DNA of 8,017 nt from Synechococcus sp. MED850 (lineage in GTDB: Bacteria; Cyanobacteriota; Cyanobacteriia; PCC-6307; Cyanobiaceae), in NCBI GenBank assembly GCA_002700765.1, contig PAEP01000028.1:7928-15944 (forward strand), in the 5' to 3' direction. Below, one piece after another: positions 5,361 to 8,017 of the stretch. Made by a program: the position numbers and the translations under genes. A model generated the notes under the pieces. That model saw only the letters and a program-made list of their open reading frames with translations, was not told the DNA's origin and did not search any database. Numbering within the stretch: the stretch's first letter is position 1; every line of letters begins with the position of its first letter.

Positions 5361-8017
5361 TACCGAGCCTTGCTGTGAATGGCAACAAGCGCTGTGGTGC
5401 TCTGTTCCGGTGAAAGCTGATCACTGGCATCCATGCTGAGGCCGATGCGATCGGCCTCCAACCAGGCCAACTGTTGTCTTGAGTCGGCCACATTCGGGCA
5501 CGCTGGGTATCCGAAGGAATATCGGCTGCCTCTGTAGCGCTGAGCCAACACATCCCTCAAAGGCATGTCAGCTGGGTCTGGATGACCGAGCTCATGCCTG
5601 ACCCTTGCGTGCACCCACTCCGCAAGAGCCTCGGCCATCTGAACCGCTAGTCCATGGAAGTAGAGGTAGTCGCTGTATTGATCCCCTTTGAACAGCTCCT
5701 GAGCCACTGCACTGGCCCGTTCACCCATCGTGACGGCCTGCATGGGAAGAACGTCCAGGGGAGCACCATCACCGGTGAGGTCCATGAAGTAATCGGCGAT
5801 GCAGTAGCGGTTGCCTGAGCGTTGACGCGGCAGGTCGAACTGCCCGAGTTGTTGCTCCCGATTGATGTCAAACACTTTGAGGCTGTTTCCCTCGCGACCA
5901 GCAGGGAAGTAGCCATAAGCCGCTCTCGGAGTGAGCAGCGTTTCGTTCAAGCACCGATCGATCCAGTGCTGAAGAACGGGTTCCGCCTTCTCAGCCAACA
6001 TCGCTTCGTACTCCTCACGGCTCTGCTGCTGCGTTTTCCGGATTTGCCACTGCCCTGCAAACAACGCATTGCGATCGAGATAGGGGAACACGTCTTCCAT
6101 GGCGATCTCGCTTTCATCAAGGCATCTGGCGCCGAGGAAAGGTGGAATGGCCGCCTGCTCAGCGGGAACGGCATCGGAGCGTTCTGTGCTGACGGGGGCA
6201 GCAGGTTGAACAGGGGCATCCCCGTTGGCGTCTGACGCACTGACGGAGGCATCCACTGACTCAACGGTGTCGACAAGGTCAACTCCATCCGGAGCACCGT
6301 TGAGAAATCCGCCGGTGTTGCTCCAGCCGTCCTGCCCCTTTGCATCCATCAAGGCATCCATGAAGCGAAGATCGGCAAAAGCATCCCGCCCATACACAAC
6401 CTTGCCGTTGTAAACCTCGCGACAGTCCTTCTGAACGAAACGAGGTGTCAGGGCTGCACCTCCAAGGATCACAGGTACATCGATGCCGGCCTGATTGAAG
6501 GCAGCCAGGTTGTCCTTCATGAAGGCCGTTGATTTCACCAACAATCCGCTCATGGCGATGCAATCCGCCTGATGCTTCTGTTGGGCTTCGATGATTGCCT
6601 CGCAAGTCTGTTTTATACCGAGATTGACAACCTCGTAACCGTTATTGGTGAGAATGATGTCAACCAGGTTCTTGCCGATGTCGTGCACATCTCCCTTGAC
6701 TGTGGCGATCAGGAACTTGCCTTTGCTGCTACTCGCCCCATCTTCTTTGTCCATGTGTGGTTCCAGATAGGCCACAGCTGACTTCATCGTCTCGGCGCTC
6801 TGGAGCACGAATGGAAGCTGCATCTGACCGCTCCCGAACAATTCGCCGACCACCTTCATGCCGTCGAGAAGGAATGTATTAACGATGTCGAGGGGTTTGT
6901 AGGCCTTCAGGCCTTCATCCAGTGCAGGCTCAAGACCGATGCGCTCCCCATCGATGATGTGCTGCTTGAGACGCTCCTCCACGGGCAGATCAGCCAGAGA
7001 GGGACCAGACGCCCGCGCTTCCTTCGTGCTGACGCCCTCGAACAGCTTGGTCAGTTCAGTGAGCGGGTCGTAAGTGCAGATGCCATTGTCAAAACCACGC
7101 TTGTCGTTGATGAGATCACGACAAACTTTCTGATGGTCATCGCTGATCTTGACCAACGGGAGGATCTTCGCCGGGCTGACAATTGCGGCATCCATGCCGG
7201 CCTGGCAGCAGTCGTGAAGGAATACGGAATTCAACGTGATCCGCGCTGCTGGGGACAGGCCAAAGCTCACATTGCTGACGCCGAGAACAACATGTGCACC
7301 CGGCAGGTTGTCGCGAATCAGCCGGATCGAATCCACCGTGGCTTTGGCATTCAGTCGGTCCTCCTCGATGCCGGTGGAGATGGGCAGCGCCAGCGGGTCG
7401 TAGAAAATCTCATGGGCAGGAATTCCAAACTCAAGGGCGTCGCGATAAGCCCGCTGCGCAATGGCGAACTTCTTCTCTGCCGTGCGGGCCATTCCGTCTT
7501 CGTCGATGGTGCCGACCACCACGCCGGCTCCATAGCGGCGTGCCAGCTCAAGCACTTTGAAGAAACGTTCATCCCCATCCTCGTAATTCGTGGAGTTGAG
7601 GATGCACTTGCCACCGGCCACCTTCAGGCCGGCTTCCATCTTCTGCCACTCCGTGGAGTCGAGCATCAAGGGAAGGTTGACATTGGTGACCAGACGGCTG
7701 ACCAGTTCGTGCATGTCGCTTTCACCATCGCGACCGACGTAGTCGACGTTGACGTCCAGAACATGGGCGTTCTCCTTCACCTGACCGCGCGCAACGGAGA
7801 CAAGGCCGTCCCAGTCCTCCTCTGCCAGGAGTTCCCTCACCTTGCGGCTGCCGCTGGCATTGAGTCGTTCGCCGATGATCAGAAACGAGTTGTCCTGGTG
7901 ATATGGCGTGACGCCATAGATCGATGACGCGGCAGGCTCGTAATTGAGGCTGGGGCGCACGTCCTCAGCGCTGGCACGATCCCAGCGGGAGGGCCGTTGC
8001 GCCGGCTTGAGCTCCTG
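5348..8017 (-). CDS. metH: Cobalamin-dependent methionine synthase, C-terminal 889 residues
   Basis: MetH transfers a methyl group from methyltetrahydrofolate through cobalamin to homocysteine, making methionine in the cytoplasm. Counting from the first visible residue at 8017, the pterin-binding domain spans about 44-309 ([15 protein letters not shown] at 45-59, [10 protein letters not shown] at 115-124). The helical cobalamin cap is about 344-424. The cobalamin Rossmann domain is about 430-560, with GDVHDIGKN (442-450) giving the DxHxxG motif and the cobalt-ligating His at 445, plus SGLLVKS and GGAAL. A low-complexity Ala/Asp/Ser/Val linker (about 560-625) precedes the activation domain (626-889), which has the S-adenosylmethionine-binding segment [10 protein letters not shown] (832-841). 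The frame is open through the right edge; the GTG at 7960 is an internal valine, not the start. The missing N-terminus should hold the zinc/homocysteine domain. No B12 riboswitch can be judged because the 5' end is outside. Confidence 0.97.
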   Translation of the reverse strand, partial: QELKPAQRPSRWDRASAEDVRPSLNYEPAASSIYGVTPYHQDNSFLIIGERLNASGSRKVRELLAEEDWDGLVSVARGQVKENAHVLDVNVDYVGRDGESDMHELVSRLVTNVNLPLMLDSTEWQKMEAGLKVAGGKCILNSTNYEDGDERFFKVLELARRYGAGVVVGTIDEDGMARTAEKKFAIAQRAYRDALEFGIPAHEIFYDPLALPISTGIEEDRLNAKATVDSIRLIRDNLPGAHVVLGVSNVSFGLSPAARITLNSVFLHDCCQAGMDAAIVSPAKILPLVKISDDHQKVCRDLINDKRGFDNGICTYDPLTELTKLFEGVSTKEARASGPSLADLPVEERLKQHIIDGERIGLEPALDEGLKAYKPLDIVNTFLLDGMKVVGELFGSGQMQLPFVLQSAETMKSAVAYLEPHMDKEDGASSSKGKFLIATVKGDVHDIGKNLVDIILTNNGYEVVNLGIKQTCEAIIEAQQKHQADCIAMSGLLVKSTAFMKDNLAAFNQAGIDVPVILGGAALTPRFVQKDCREVYNGKVVYGRDAFADLRFMDALMDAKGQDGWSNTGGFLNGAPDGVDLVDTVESVDASVSASDANGDAPVQPAAPVSTERSDAVPAEQAAIPPFLGARCLDESEIAMEDVFPYLDRNALFAGQWQIRKTQQQSREEYEAMLAEKAEPVLQHWIDRCLNETLLTPRAAYGYFPAGREGNSLKVFDINREQQLGQFDLPRQRSGNRYCIADYFMDLTGDGAPLDVLPMQAVTMGERASAVAQELFKGDQYSDYLYFHGLAVQMAEALAEWVHARVRHELGHPDPADMPLRDVLAQRYRGSRYSFGYPACPNVADSRQQLAWLEADRIGLSMDASDQLSPEQSTTALVAIHSKARYFSA

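Noticed and set aside
5822..6413. Plus-strand frames of 62-137 residues and minus-strand frames of 108-132 residues in other registers
   Set aside because: All fall inside metH and are shadows; the metH frame is continuous with conserved cobalamin and activation domains.
6959..7927. 322-residue open frame on the plus strand, antisense to metH
   Set aside because: It lies wholly opposite the highly conserved pterin-binding domain of MetH, has no recognisable motif, and long antisense frames are expected opposite GC-rich coding sequence.
5348..7960. metH as a complete 870-residue protein starting at the GTG at 7960
   Set aside because: The frame remains open to the window edge and MetH of this type has an additional N-terminal homocysteine domain, so the GTG is an internal codon.
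1..8017. Mobile element, CRISPR array or defence system
   Set aside because: No transposase, integrase, terminal repeats, direct-repeat array or recognisable defence protein is visible; the genes look core and the codon use is uniform by eye.

Overview
The window looks like chromosomal DNA of a marine picocyanobacterium, most likely Synechococcus of the marine/Cyanobium radiation. The evidence is moderately high GC, short intergenic gaps, small conserved hypothetical genes of a kind seen in that group, a secreted DUF3370 protein (a cyanobacterial family), and a cobalamin-dependent methionine synthase in the long cyanobacterial form. I noticed no copy of the HIP1 octamer GCGATCGC, which is common in many other cyanobacteria. 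The species call is inference from protein character, not from a database match.

Layout, left to right. (1) The 5' part of a minus-strand DUF3370 secreted protein runs off the left edge. (2) A divergent 217-bp gap follows, then a 37-residue plus-strand microprotein. (3) A minus-strand block of three genes reads, in transcription order, SpoIID/LytB-like protein (overlapping the next gene by 11 bp), Ap4A phosphorylase/ATP adenylyltransferase, and a small group 3 type sigma-70 factor. (4) Head to head with the SpoIID gene is a plus-strand short-chain dehydrogenase; the two ATG codons share one CATG tetranucleotide. (5) A minus-strand DUF2237 gene overlaps the dehydrogenase 3' end by 19 bp. (6) A plus-strand 76-residue acidic protein follows, with a candidate promoter directly upstream. 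(7) A minus-strand 90-residue protein (DUF4090-like) lies 48 bp downstream of metH. (8) The C-terminal 889 residues of MetH run off the right edge, with the N-terminal homocysteine-binding domain outside the window.

Functionally this is mostly core and housekeeping sequence: methionine/one-carbon metabolism, dinucleotide alarmone turnover, transcription control and an envelope enzyme. There is no transposase, integrase, CRISPR array, tRNA or rRNA that I could recognise. I did not find a clear novel system. The parts most worth a second look are fine-scale: a perfect hairpin built from the two convergent stop codons at 951-969, a perfect inverted repeat in the sigma factor leader, the zero-length divergent junction at 3484-3487, the compact SpoIID core, and the physical linkage of an Ap4A-degrading enzyme with an alternative sigma factor.
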